DNA of 64,000 bases from Microbacterium sp. 10M-3C3 (GTDB taxonomy: Bacteria; Actinomycetota; Actinomycetes; Actinomycetales; Microbacteriaceae): the NCBI RefSeq assembly GCF_003931875.1, contig NZ_CP034245.1:248001-312000 (forward strand), in the 5' to 3' direction. The first letter of the stretch is position 1. Each line of letters starts with the position of its first letter. Made by a program: the position numbers and the translations under genes. Shown in pieces: positions 26,749-35,198 of this stretch. The notes below the pieces were generated by a model. The model was not told the origin of the DNA and made no database searches. It saw only the letters and a program-made list of their open reading frames with translations.

Positions 26749-29700
26749 GTGAGGTCGTTCAGCTGGCTGCGCACACGCCGCCGGACCCTCGTGTCCGCCG
26801 GCATCGTCACCGTCTCGGCGCTCGCGGTCACGACGATGGCGATCGCGTACGAGGGCTTTCCGACGACCGAGGTCGACCTCCACGACGGCGGCGTGTGGAT
26901 CACGAAGTCCTCGAGCCTGCTCGTCGGCCACTTCAACCACCAGTCCGAGGTGCTCGACGGCGGGCTGCGCTCCGGCAGCGACAAGTACGACATCCTGCAG
27001 GACGGCGGCACGGTCCTCCTCCACGACGAGACGGGCTCGACCGTTTCGACCGTCGACCCGGCGATGGTGATGCTCGGCGATGCGGCGGAGGTGCCGGCGG
27101 GCGCCAAGGTCGCGCTCGGCGGCCCCACGATGGCCGTCCTCGACCCGTCGTCGGGCGCCCTGTGGGTCGCGCCGGCGCAGGCGGCGTCGAGCTTCTCGCC
27201 CGAGGGCGCGGAGCCCACCGCCGAGCTCGGCGAGGGCGCCGATGTCGCCGTGGGCCGCGACGGCACCGTCTACGCGGTGTCGCCGGAGGAGAAGAAGCTC
27301 GTCACGGTGCCGCGCACCGTCGACGGCGAGACGGGCGAGCCCGCCGAACGCGGGATCGACGTCGCCGACGACGCCGAGCTGACCGTGACGGTCGTCGGCA
27401 CCACCGCGGCCGTGCTCGATGCCGACACCGGCGTCGTCCAGACCAGCGGCGGGGTGCGCACCGAGATCCCGGATGCGACGGGCGCGGTGCTGCAGCAGCC
27501 GTCGGCCACGGGCGACGCGGTGCTCCTCGCGACGGCCGCCGATCTCGTGCGGGTTCCGCTGGACGGGTCGGCGCCGACCGAGACGTCGGCCGACGGCGAG
27601 GGGGCCCCGGCGGCGCCGGTGTTCCTGGGCGGCTGCGCGTACAGCGCCTGGTCGGGCAGCGGGGCCTTCATCCGCGACTGCTCGGGCGACTCCAACGACC
27701 TCACGGCGAAGCTCGACGACCTCGAGGCGGGCGCGCAGCTGCGGTTCCGCCAGAACCGCGACGTCGTCGTGCTCAACGACGTCATCGGCGGCGCGGCGTG
27801 GATGGCGACCGACGCGCTGCAGCGGGTCGACAACTGGGACGACATCATCCCGCCGGAGGGCGACGCCGAGGAGGACGAGGAGACCACCGAGGAGACCACC
27901 GAGACCACGCTCCCCGAGCGCACGGAGGTCAACACCCCGCCCATCGCGACCGACGACGACTTCGGTGTGCGCCCGGGTCGTACCGTGGTCCTGCCGGTGC
28001 TCGACAACGACACCGACGCCGACGGCGACGTCCTGACGATCACGCTGCCGGACGGGGATCCCGGTCTCGGACCGGTACAGGCCATCAACAACGGCTCGGC
28101 GCTGCAGATCGCGGTGCCGGAGAACGCGTCGGGCGGCGACGTCTTCCGGTACGAGGTCGACGACGGACGGGGCGGCACCGACACCGCGAGCGTGCGCCTG
28201 ACGGTGCGGCCGTGGACGGGCAACGCCGCACCCACGCCGAAGCGCGTGACGACGGTCGTGGTGGAGGCGGGCAGCTCGATCACGTACAACGTGCTGCCGG
28301 ACTGGATCGACCCGGACGGCGACGAGATCTTCCTCTCGGGCGTCACCCCCGCCGATGGCGACGAGGCCGACTTCACCTCCGACGGACGCATCACCTACCG
28401 GGCGATCGGCGGTACGCAGGGCCGGAAGGACGTGCCGATCATCATGTCGGACGGGTCGGACGTCACGGAGGGCATCGTGCGGTTCGACGTGCGCCCTCCC
28501 GGCTCTACGGTGCCCGTCACCAACGCCGACCACGTCGTGGTCCGCGCCGGCCAGACCGCGACGGTCGCGCCCCTCACGAACGACACGAGCTCGGGCCGCG
28601 AGACGCTGCGGCTCACGCGCGTCGACCAGCTGCCCGGCGCCGAGATCGTGCCCGACTACGCCAACAAGACCTTCACGTTCCGCTCGTCGCAGCCGGGCGT
28701 CTACTACGCGCAGTATCTCGTCGCGGCGGGGCCCAACGCGGTCCCGGGCCTCGTGCGCATCGACGTGCTGCCGGACGCCGACACCGATCTGCCGCCGGTC
28801 GCCGTGCGCGACGTGGCGCTCCTCCCGAGCGGCGGCGACGTGCTCGTGAACGTGCTCGCGAACGACAGCGACCCCTCCGGCGGCATCCTCGTCGTCCAGT
28901 CGGTCACGGTCGACCCCGCCAGCGGCATCTCGGTGGCCGTGCTCGGCCACGAGACGCTCCGCATCACCGACCAGGGCGCGCTCGACGAGCAGACGCGCCT
29001 CACCTATCGGATCTCCAACGGCCAGCAGAGCGCCGAGGGCGAGGTCGTCGTCCTGCCGGTGCCCGCTCCCGACCAGCTGCGCCCCCCCGTCGCCAACGAC
29101 GACCAGGCGGTCGTGCGCGCGGGCGATGTCGTGACGATCCCCGTGCTCGAGAACGACTACCACCCCAACGACGACACGATGCACGTCGCCCCCGACCTCG
29201 TCGAGCCGCTGCCCGCGCCCGAGGACGGCCAGATCTTCGTGTCGCAGGACACGGTGCGGTTCAAGGCGGGCCCCGAGGCGAAGACCGTGTACGCGACGTA
29301 CGAGGTCGTCGACTCGAGCGGCCAGAAGGACGCCGGCTACATCACGATCCAGGTGCTCCCCGTCGACGCCGACACCAACCAGGCGCCCCGGCCCAAGGAC
29401 ATCACCGCGCGCACGCTCAGCGGCGCGGAGGTGCGCGTGCCGATCCCGCTTGACGGCCTCGACCCCGACGGCGACTCGGTCGAGCTCATCGGCCTCGACT
29501 CGGCGCCCGAGAAGGGGCGCGTGACCGAGGTCGGGTCCAACTACCTCACCTATCAGGCGTTCGAGGGCGAGACCGGCGCGGATGCCTTCACCTACCGTAT
29601 GCGCGACCGGCTCGGCGCCGAGGCAACCGCGGCGGTGCGGATCGGCATCGCGCCGACCGAGGCGGCCAACCAGGCGCCGTACGCGGTCAAGGACTCGGTC

Positions 29701-32700
29701 ATCATGCGTCCGGGTCGCGAAGTGGCCGTGCCGGTGCTCGCGAACGACTCCGACCCCGAGGGCGACACGATCGGCCTCCTCAGCGACGGCCTGATCCTCC
29801 CCGACGTGCCGGGGCTCGACGCCCGGGTCGTCGGCGACCGCGTCGTCGTGACCTCCCCCGGCGAGCCGGTCGAGACGAGCCTGCAGTACACGATCCAGGA
29901 TGCCCGCGGCGCGGAGGCGCGCGCGGTGCTCCAGGTGACCGTGGCCGAGGACGTGCCCCTGCAGCGACCGATCGCGCGCGACGACCGCGTGCGTCCGACG
30001 GACGTGCAGGAGGACAGCTACGCCGACATCGACGTGCTGAACAACGACGAGGACCCCGACGGCACGGTCGACGCGCTCGACATCGACGTCGACAGCGCGG
30101 GTGCGCGCGTCCTCGGCGACGGCGTCGTCCGCGTGCCGATCCTCGAGCAGGCGCAGCTGATCACCTACACGATCACCGACGACGACGACCTGTCGGCCTC
30201 GGCGTTCCTGTTCGTGCCGGCGCTCGGCGACCTGCCGCCCGTGCTCGACTCCGACGGCATCGAGGTCAAGAGCGGCGAGACGGTTCGCATCCCGCTCGCC
30301 GACCATGTCCGCGCCGTCGGCGGTCGCGACGTCGTGATCACCGAGGCCGCGAAGGTGTTCGCCGCGCACAACGACGGCGCCTCGCTCGTGGGCGACCAGC
30401 GCACGCTCGTCTACACGTCGGCGCAGGGCTACTTCGGTCAGGACGCCATCACGTTCGAGGTGACCGATGGCACCGGCCCCGACGATCCCGAGGGGCGCAA
30501 GGCCACGCTCGTGCTGCCGGTGACGGTGCTGCCCCCCGACAACCAGCCGCCGACCTTCGTCAACGGCCAGATGGACGTCGCGCCGGGCGAGGATGCGACC
30601 GGGCTCGACCTGCGCGCGCTCACCACCGACCCCGACGAAGGTGACCTCGACGACATGCGCTACCGGATCGACGGCAGCGTCCCGGGCGGGCTCGACGCGT
30701 CGATCGACGGTCAGACGCTGCGCGTGCGCGCCGACGCCGATGTGCGCAAGGGGACGACCGCCGAGATCGGCGTGCTCGTCGACGACGGCGAGGCCGATCC
30801 CGTCGCCGGCACCGTGACCGTGCGGATCACCGCATCCACGCGCCCGCTCCCGACCGCGAACGACGACGTCATCCCCGAGGCCGACCAGGGCAAGCAGATC
30901 TCGGTGCCCGTGCTCGCGAACGACTTCAACCCGTTCCCCGACCGGCCGCTGAAGGTCGTCGCCGCGGCCACCGAGACCGGTGACGGCCGCGCCGAGGTCA
31001 GCGGTGACCAGGTGTCGGTGACGCCGTCGGCGCGCTTCTTCGGCACGATGGTCGTGCGCTACCGCATCCAGGATGCGACCGGCGACCCCGACCGCGAGAC
31101 CGAGGGCCGCATCCGGCTCACCGTGCAGGGCAAGCCGGATGCGCCGGGCACGCCGACGGTCTCGAGCGTGCAGGACCGGACCGTCGTGCTGGCGTGGACG
31201 CCGCCGCCGAACAACGGCGCCCCCATCACGGGGTACACGGTGCGCTCGACCGCGGGCTCGTACACGAAGCAGTGCGCCTCGACGACGTGCACGCTCGACG
31301 GCCTGACCAACAACGTCGAGTACAACTTCGTCGTCACGGCGACCAACCGGGTCGGCGAGTCCGACCCGTCGGCGCCGTCGGAGACCGCGCGCCCCGACGC
31401 GCGTCCCGACACCCCGGCCCCGCCGACGCTTCGATTCGGCGACAAGTCGCTCAACGTCGCGTGGACGACCCCGTCCACCCCCGGCTCGCCGGTCGAGTCG
31501 TACACACTCGAGATCTCGCCCGCGCCGCCCTCCGGGATCACGCAGAAGACCGGCGTGACCGGCAACTCGCTCGTGTGGGACGGCCTCGAGAACGGCACGG
31601 CCTATCAGGTGCGCGTGCAGGCCCACAACCGCGCGCCCGAGCCCTCGAGCTGGAGCGGCTACTCGGCGAGCGAGATCCCCGCCGGGCCCCCCGCCGCGCC
31701 CGCGGCGCCCACGACGACCCGCCTGGACCCGGTGGGCAGCCAGGCCCAGCTGCAGGTGAACTGGCAGGCGCCGAACAGCAACGGCGACGCGATCTCGGGC
31801 TACGAGCTCAAGGTGCTGCGCGGCGGTGCCGTGATCAACACGCTCTACCCGTCGGCCGGGCAGACCTCCCAGGCCGTGGTCGTCGACCCCAGCCGCGAGG
31901 ACTACACGTTCACGGTGGCTGCGAAGAACAAGGCCGGCATGGGGCAGGCGAGCCCGCAGTCCGCCCCGCGTCGTGCCTTCACGCCGCCGGGAGCCCCGCA
32001 GGGCGTCAGCGCGTCGACGCCGCGCCCCGACAACTCGATCGTCGTGTCGTACCAGCCCGCGCCGACCAACGGCGCCGACCCGGGCTCGATCCGCTATGAG
32101 TACTCGCTCAACGGCGGCGGCTGGCGCAGCGACTGGGATCAGTCGCGCATCACGAACGGCATCTCCAACGGCACGTCCTACACCGTGACGCTCCGCGCGG
32201 TCACGAGCCAGGACGGCACGACCTACACCGGCCCGAATTCCAATACGAGCAACGCGGCCGTGCCGTACGGCCCCATCCGCAACCCGGGAGCCGACGCGCG
32301 CGCCAGCGGCACGCAGATCACGTTCTCGTGGTCGGCGCCCGCGCCCAACGGTCGTGCGATCACGTCGATGGAGATCCGCATCGACGGCGGCAGCTGGCAG
32401 GGCGTCGCCGCGAACGGTTCGACGACGCGCGACTACGGCTACTCGGAGAGGCACACGATCGACGTGCGGGCCACGGATGCCGCGAACCAGCAGTCGACCG
32501 CGAGCGCCGCCGCGACGACGGCGAACCCGCCGCAGCCGCGGGTCACGGTCAGCAAGGGCGGCAGTGCGCAGGGGCAGGACAACTGCTCGTCGTCGTCGTG
32601 TGCGTACCTCGTGGTGAACACGCAGGACTTCCCCGCCGGCAACTACCAGGTGTACTGCTACTCCAGCCGCGACGGCGAGTTCGCCGGCGGTCGGTCCTGG

Positions 32701-32814
32701 GACCTGCCGAGGAACGGTTCGACCCAGCTCGGCTGCTACTACGGCTACCCGGGCGACCAGGTGTGGGTCCGCATCCAGGGGTACGGCGAGTCCGAGAGAT
32801 ACACGTGGCGCTAG
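26749..32814 (+). CDS. Giant membrane-anchored Ig-like / fibronectin type III surface protein
   Basis: 2021 residues. An N-terminal signal anchor (about 13-33) is followed by a ~330-residue beta-propeller-like head, an acidic Thr/Glu linker (EEDEETTEETTETT), then eleven cadherin/Ig-like repeats of ~95 residues recognisable by VLxND/DPDGD motifs (for example VLPVLDNDTDADGD, VPVLANDSDPEGD). Five Fn3 domains follow (first near TVSSVQDRTVVLAWTPPPNN), and a Cys-containing ~85-residue terminal domain (DNCSSSSCAYL...LGCYYGYPG). No LPXTG. The GTG has GGGGAGG nine bases upstream. Being first in a MoxR/DUF58/kinase cluster suggests it is the client or sensor arm of that system. Confidence 0.9.
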   Translation: MRSFSWLRTRRRTLVSAGIVTVSALAVTTMAIAYEGFPTTEVDLHDGGVWITKSSSLLVGHFNHQSEVLDGGLRSGSDKYDILQDGGTVLLHDETGSTVSTVDPAMVMLGDAAEVPAGAKVALGGPTMAVLDPSSGALWVAPAQAASSFSPEGAEPTAELGEGADVAVGRDGTVYAVSPEEKKLVTVPRTVDGETGEPAERGIDVADDAELTVTVVGTTAAVLDADTGVVQTSGGVRTEIPDATGAVLQQPSATGDAVLLATAADLVRVPLDGSAPTETSADGEGAPAAPVFLGGCAYSAWSGSGAFIRDCSGDSNDLTAKLDDLEAGAQLRFRQNRDVVVLNDVIGGAAWMATDALQRVDNWDDIIPPEGDAEEDEETTEETTETTLPERTEVNTPPIATDDDFGVRPGRTVVLPVLDNDTDADGDVLTITLPDGDPGLGPVQAINNGSALQIAVPENASGGDVFRYEVDDGRGGTDTASVRLTVRPWTGNAAPTPKRVTTVVVEAGSSITYNVLPDWIDPDGDEIFLSGVTPADGDEADFTSDGRITYRAIGGTQGRKDVPIIMSDGSDVTEGIVRFDVRPPGSTVPVTNADHVVVRAGQTATVAPLTNDTSSGRETLRLTRVDQLPGAEIVPDYANKTFTFRSSQPGVYYAQYLVAAGPNAVPGLVRIDVLPDADTDLPPVAVRDVALLPSGGDVLVNVLANDSDPSGGILVVQSVTVDPASGISVAVLGHETLRITDQGALDEQTRLTYRISNGQQSAEGEVVVLPVPAPDQLRPPVANDDQAVVRAGDVVTIPVLENDYHPNDDTMHVAPDLVEPLPAPEDGQIFVSQDTVRFKAGPEAKTVYATYEVVDSSGQKDAGYITIQVLPVDADTNQAPRPKDITARTLSGAEVRVPIPLDGLDPDGDSVELIGLDSAPEKGRVTEVGSNYLTYQAFEGETGADAFTYRMRDRLGAEATAAVRIGIAPTEAANQAPYAVKDSVIMRPGREVAVPVLANDSDPEGDTIGLLSDGLILPDVPGLDARVVGDRVVVTSPGEPVETSLQYTIQDARGAEARAVLQVTVAEDVPLQRPIARDDRVRPTDVQEDSYADIDVLNNDEDPDGTVDALDIDVDSAGARVLGDGVVRVPILEQAQLITYTITDDDDLSASAFLFVPALGDLPPVLDSDGIEVKSGETVRIPLADHVRAVGGRDVVITEAAKVFAAHNDGASLVGDQRTLVYTSAQGYFGQDAITFEVTDGTGPDDPEGRKATLVLPVTVLPPDNQPPTFVNGQMDVAPGEDATGLDLRALTTDPDEGDLDDMRYRIDGSVPGGLDASIDGQTLRVRADADVRKGTTAEIGVLVDDGEADPVAGTVTVRITASTRPLPTANDDVIPEADQGKQISVPVLANDFNPFPDRPLKVVAAATETGDGRAEVSGDQVSVTPSARFFGTMVVRYRIQDATGDPDRETEGRIRLTVQGKPDAPGTPTVSSVQDRTVVLAWTPPPNNGAPITGYTVRSTAGSYTKQCASTTCTLDGLTNNVEYNFVVTATNRVGESDPSAPSETARPDARPDTPAPPTLRFGDKSLNVAWTTPSTPGSPVESYTLEISPAPPSGITQKTGVTGNSLVWDGLENGTAYQVRVQAHNRAPEPSSWSGYSASEIPAGPPAAPAAPTTTRLDPVGSQAQLQVNWQAPNSNGDAISGYELKVLRGGAVINTLYPSAGQTSQAVVVDPSREDYTFTVAAKNKAGMGQASPQSAPRRAFTPPGAPQGVSASTPRPDNSIVVSYQPAPTNGADPGSIRYEYSLNGGGWRSDWDQSRITNGISNGTSYTVTLRAVTSQDGTTYTGPNSNTSNAAVPYGPIRNPGADARASGTQITFSWSAPAPNGRAITSMEIRIDGGSWQGVAANGSTTRDYGYSERHTIDVRATDAANQQSTASAAATTANPPQPRVTVSKGGSAQGQDNCSSSSCAYLVVNTQDFPAGNYQVYCYSSRDGEFAGGRSWDLPRNGSTQLGCYYGYPGDQVWVRIQGYGESERYTWR

Positions 32815-32850
32815 CCGCGACACAGCACGCACGATGAGAAGGATGACGCC

Positions 32851-33822
32851 ATGACCATGACCCCCGACCAGGCCGCCTGGTTCGAGACGACTTTCTCGCG
32901 GCTCGTCGACAACGTCGACCGTGCGCTCATGGGCAAGCGCGACGTCGTCGGCCTCGTGCTCTCCGCCATGCTCGCGGAGGGCCACGTGCTCCTCGAGGAC
33001 GCCCCCGGCACCGGCAAGACGAGCCTTGCGAAGGCGCTCGCCGCGACCGTGCAGGGCACGAGCGCGCGTATCCAGTTCACGCCCGACCTGCTGCCCTCCG
33101 ACGTCACCGGCGTGACGATCTACGACCAGAACACACGCACGTTCGAGTTCCACCGCGGACCCGTGTTCGCGTCGATCCTGCTCGCCGACGAGATCAACCG
33201 GGCCTCGCCCAAGACGCAGTCGGCGCTCCTGGAGGTCATGGAGGAGTCACGCGTGACCGTCGACGGCGTCGCGCACGAGGTGGGTCGCCCCTTCCTCGTG
33301 ATCGCGACGCAGAACCCGATCGAGCAGGCCGGCACCTACAAGCTGCCCGAGGCGCAGCTCGACCGCTTCCTCGTGAAGACCTCGATCGGCTACCCCGAGC
33401 TCGACGTCGCCGAGCGGATCCTCGCGGGCTCCGCCGACCGCAACCCGTCGGCCAACCTCCCCGCTCTGATCACGACCGGCGCCGTCGCCGACATGGCCGA
33501 CCTCGCCGCGACCGTGCACGTCGAGCCGGCGGTGCTGCGCTACACGGCCGAACTCGCCGAGGCGACCCGCACGGATGAGGCGACCCGCCTGGGGGTGTCG
33601 GTGCGCGGTTCGCTCGCCATGGTGCGGATCGCGAAGGTGCGCGCGGCCTCGCAGGGCCGTCACTACGTCATCCCCGACGATGTGAAGGAGCTCGTCGCCC
33701 CGGTGTGGACGCACCGCCTCGTCATGGATCCCGAGGCCGAGTTCACCGGCGTCACGGCCGAGACGGTCATCGCGCGCACGATCGGCGCCGTCGCGGCACC
33801 GCAGGCGAGGTCGGCGGCCTGA
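32851..33822 (+). CDS. MoxR-family AAA+ ATPase
   Basis: 323 residues. Walker A DAPGTGKTSLAKA, Walker B ILLADEINRASPKTQSALLEVMEE and sensor region IATQNPIEQAGTYKLPEAQ are diagnostic. MoxR ATPases act as chaperones for maturation of partner proteins, usually VWA or DUF58 proteins encoded next to them, as here. AGAAGGATG precedes the ATG at 32851; a second Met two codons on is possible. Stop overlaps the DUF58 start as TGATG. Confidence 0.95.
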   Translation: MTMTPDQAAWFETTFSRLVDNVDRALMGKRDVVGLVLSAMLAEGHVLLEDAPGTGKTSLAKALAATVQGTSARIQFTPDLLPSDVTGVTIYDQNTRTFEFHRGPVFASILLADEINRASPKTQSALLEVMEESRVTVDGVAHEVGRPFLVIATQNPIEQAGTYKLPEAQLDRFLVKTSIGYPELDVAERILAGSADRNPSANLPALITTGAVADMADLAATVHVEPAVLRYTAELAEATRTDEATRLGVSVRGSLAMVRIAKVRAASQGRHYVIPDDVKELVAPVWTHRLVMDPEAEFTGVTAETVIARTIGAVAAPQARSAA

Positions 33823-35198
33823 TGTCCGAGACGACGCTCGCCGACTCCCCCGCCGGGCCCGGCCCGGCGGGGGAGTCCGACGGGTCCGCGGCCGGCGCGA
33901 TGCCGACCGGTCCCGGTGCGGCGACGGTCCGCACCGGGCACACCGGTGCGGCTGCGCACACCGTACCGCTCGGCAGCACGCGGTCGGCGCTGCGCGAGGT
34001 CGCGGCGCCCGCCGCGGCGCGCGTGTGGCGGCGGGTGCGCAGCATCCTGGTCGTCGTCCGGCCCCTCGGCTGGGTGCTCATCGCCGCGACGATCGTGCTG
34101 GGCGTGCTCGGACTCGCGCTCGGATGGCGCGAGCTCGTCGTGACGGCCACGGTGCTCGCGTTCACGGTCGCGCTGTGCGCGGTGTTCCTCATCGGACGCA
34201 CCGACTACGACGTCGGCCTCGACCTCACGCGCACCCGCGTGGTCGTGGGGGAGCGCGCGGTCGGCGCGCTCACGCTCGCCAACGCCGGTTCGCGCGCGAT
34301 CCTGCCGTCCCGCGTCGTGCTCCCCGTCGGTGCCGGTCGCGGCGAGTTCGCCGTCGGCCGCCTCGCTCCGGGCGCCTCGGCAGAGGAGCTCTTCGCGATC
34401 CCGACCCAGCGCCGTGCGGTGCTGCCGGTCGGCCCCGTCAGCGTCGTGCGCGGCGATCCCCTCGGCGTCTTCGAGCGCGTGCACCGGCGCGACGAGCCCG
34501 TCGACCTGTACGTGCACCCGCGCACCGTGCGCTTCGACGGCCAGTCGCTCGGCTTCCTCCGCGACCTCGAGGGCCTCCCCGCCACCGATCTCTCGCGCGA
34601 CGACGTGTCCTTCCACGCGCTGCGCGAGTACCAGCCGGGCGATGACCGCCGCAACGTGCACTGGCGCTCGACCGCCCGCACGGGCACCCTGATGGTGCGT
34701 CAGTACGAGGAGACGCGCCGCTCGCACTTCGTGATCGGGCTGTCGACGCATCCGGCCGACTACGCCGAGCCCGACGAGCTCGAGCTCGCGATCTCGGCCG
34801 CCGGCTCGCTCGGCCTGCGCGCGCTGCAGGACTCGCAGCGCGTCGAGGTGCGCGTCCAGGGGGCGGAGCTCCCTTCCGCAACCGGCAAGCAGTTCCTCGA
34901 CGGGCTGTCGGGCCTCGTCTTCTCCCGCCCCCGGCAGGGCGACATCGTCGACCTCGCCGGGCACGTCGCGGCGACCCTCCCGACCGCGAGCATCGTCGTG
35001 CTCGTGTGCGGCAGCGCCGTCGCGGCTGCGCGCCTGCGCGTCGCGTGCGGGCGGCTGCCGTTCGGCGCCCGCGTGCTCGCCGTCGTCGCCGACGGCACCG
35101 CGGATGCGCCGTCCCTGCGTCGCATCGCCGACGCCGACGTGCTCACCATCGGCGCGCTCGATCAGCTCCCCCCGGCCCTGCGGCGGGTGCTCGCGTGA
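33822..35198 (+). CDS. DUF58 domain membrane protein, MoxR partner
   Basis: 458 residues. An Ala/Gly/Pro-rich cytoplasmic N-terminus (~60 residues) precedes two membrane helices (about 78-125), then a beta-rich region and the DUF58 core FHALREYQPGDDRRNVHWRSTARTG, with a VWA-like C-terminal part. DUF58 proteins pair with MoxR ATPases and transglutaminase-like membrane proteins in envelope maturation. The start is coupled to moxR by TGATG, and the stop overlaps the next gene as GTGA. Confidence 0.92.
   Translation: MSETTLADSPAGPGPAGESDGSAAGAMPTGPGAATVRTGHTGAAAHTVPLGSTRSALREVAAPAAARVWRRVRSILVVVRPLGWVLIAATIVLGVLGLALGWRELVVTATVLAFTVALCAVFLIGRTDYDVGLDLTRTRVVVGERAVGALTLANAGSRAILPSRVVLPVGAGRGEFAVGRLAPGASAEELFAIPTQRRAVLPVGPVSVVRGDPLGVFERVHRRDEPVDLYVHPRTVRFDGQSLGFLRDLEGLPATDLSRDDVSFHALREYQPGDDRRNVHWRSTARTGTLMVRQYEETRRSHFVIGLSTHPADYAEPDELELAISAAGSLGLRALQDSQRVEVRVQGAELPSATGKQFLDGLSGLVFSRPRQGDIVDLAGHVAATLPTASIVVLVCGSAVAAARLRVACGRLPFGARVLAVVADGTADAPSLRRIADADVLTIGALDQLPPALRRVLA

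Noticed and set aside
26692..33153. A 2153-codon open frame on the minus strand
   Set aside because: Antisense shadow of the Ig/Fn3 protein and MoxR; composition is Arg/Val/Gly/His repeats with no domain, while the plus-strand frame has recognisable repeats.
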